A program made the translations under genes and the position numbers. From an uncultured Bacteroides sp. (lineage in GTDB: Bacteria; Bacteroidota; Bacteroidia; Bacteroidales; Bacteroidaceae), in assembly GCA_900542985.1 (NCBI GenBank), contig UQPQ01000043.1:1-25976 (forward strand): a stretch of DNA of 25,976 nucleotides, read 5' to 3'. Shown piece after piece: positions 25,652 through 25,976 of this stretch (position 1 is its first letter; every line of letters starts with the position of its first letter). The notes beneath the pieces were generated by a model that was not told the DNA's origin, did no database searches, and saw nothing but the letters and a program-made list of their open reading frames with translations.

Positions 25652-25976
25652 TTAGAAACTCCATTTCATTGCCAAGGTAGGGATGTAGTAAAAACCGTTG
25701 CGTGTAGCAAAGTTTGTACTCAACTCCCATTCTGTACCTACACTCAAGTTCAAGTCATCATTTACATGCTTAAACTTGTTCAAGTTCACCCAGAACTGTG
25801 GCTCACTTATAAAGATAAAATCATGATTGTTTCCGTGTACGTCGGTATGTTTCTCACGCCAGAAATCTACGAAACCACTGAATGTATACTTTTGGTCGCA
25901 GAAATGCATTGTCCATGTACCTGTAAGCTGGAAGTTATGAGGTTTTGCATTTTTCTGAATATACTTATACAATACC
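25652..25976 (-). CDS. DUF5020 (Tsx-like) outer-membrane protein, C-terminal part
   Basis: The minus-strand frame is open through the right window edge, so only the last 107 or so residues are present. The leftmost codon that could be read as a start (TTG at 25972) is an internal Leu. Visible blocks are VLYKYIQKNAKPHNFQLTG, YTFSGFVDFWREKH, FIFISEPQFWVNL, NLSVGTEWELSTNF and the final barrel strand FYYIPTLAMKWSF with a C-terminal Phe. These alternating aromatic strands match the DUF5020 family of Bacteroidetes, which resembles the Tsx nucleoside channel. With the purine permease gene next to it, a role as the outer-membrane port for nucleosides is a reasonable inference. The 5' end, signal peptide and promoter lie outside the window. 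Confidence 0.82.
   Translation of the reverse strand, partial: VLYKYIQKNAKPHNFQLTGTWTMHFCDQKYTFSGFVDFWREKHTDVHGNNHDFIFISEPQFWVNLNKFKHVNDDLNLSVGTEWELSTNFATRNGFYYIPTLAMKWSF

Noticed and set aside
25652..25972. A complete 106-residue protein starting at TTG 25972.
   Set aside because: The frame continues to the window edge, and the residues match the C-terminal part of the longer DUF5020 family, so it is a partial gene.

Overview
The window looks like chromosome from a gut Bacteroidales bacterium of the Bacteroides/Phocaeicola type. The sequence shows this through promoters of the Bacteroidetes pattern (a -33 TTG/TTTG, a 19-20 bp spacer and a -7 box TAnnTTTG), a TonB-dependent receptor, a BACON-domain lipoprotein, a GH110 galactosidase, a two-subunit methylmalonyl-CoA mutase and a DUF5020-type outer-membrane protein. 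I see no phage, insertion sequence, CRISPR array, plasmid gene or rRNA. Most of it is ordinary core chromosome with one small accessory-looking insert near the right end.

Left part (1-7320). The window opens inside a tRNA-Val(TAC) on the minus strand, with a textbook promoter. A plus-strand acyltransferase-3 membrane protein (443-1600) follows, then about 0.8 kb without a recognised gene that holds inverted and direct repeats. Next is a minus-strand 55-residue 2x[4Fe-4S] ferredoxin (2421-2588) with its own promoter and terminator. A minus-strand three-gene operon (7313 to 2710) encodes a 5'-nucleotidase C-terminal-domain lipoprotein, a separate 5'-nucleotidase metallophosphatase domain, and a 989-residue exported fusion of a GH3 beta-N-acetylglucosaminidase-type domain with a serine beta-lactamase-type domain. 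All three proteins have export signals, so the operon probably acts on nucleotides and peptidoglycan or muropeptides in the cell envelope.

Middle part (7390-15420). rplS (L19) reads rightward and shares a bidirectional terminator with a minus-strand operon of antiporter, tcdA and a LolD-type ATPase (11461 to 7934), packed with a 4-bp overlap and a 4-bp gap. Divergent from that operon is asd (aspartate-semialdehyde dehydrogenase). After asd come four tandem 22-bp imperfect palindromes, then an orphan TonB-dependent receptor without a SusD partner.

Right part (15420-25976). A YidE/AspT-family transporter (minus) faces away from mutA-mutB, the B12-dependent methylmalonyl-CoA mutase used for succinate/propionate interconversion. 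After mutB lie a BACON lipoprotein and a GH110 alpha-galactosidase-type enzyme, the likely accessory pair, followed by GC-rich 21-bp tandem repeats and a 41-bp palindromic terminator. The window closes with a minus-strand pair: a DUF5020 (Tsx-like) outer-membrane protein, cut by the window edge, and an NCS2 purine permease. These suggest a two-membrane nucleoside/nucleobase uptake route.

The least explained signal is a set of three gene-free stretches (about 2031, 12696 and 24095) that carry short repeats with a 21-22 bp period but unrelated sequences. I found no convincing new multigene system.
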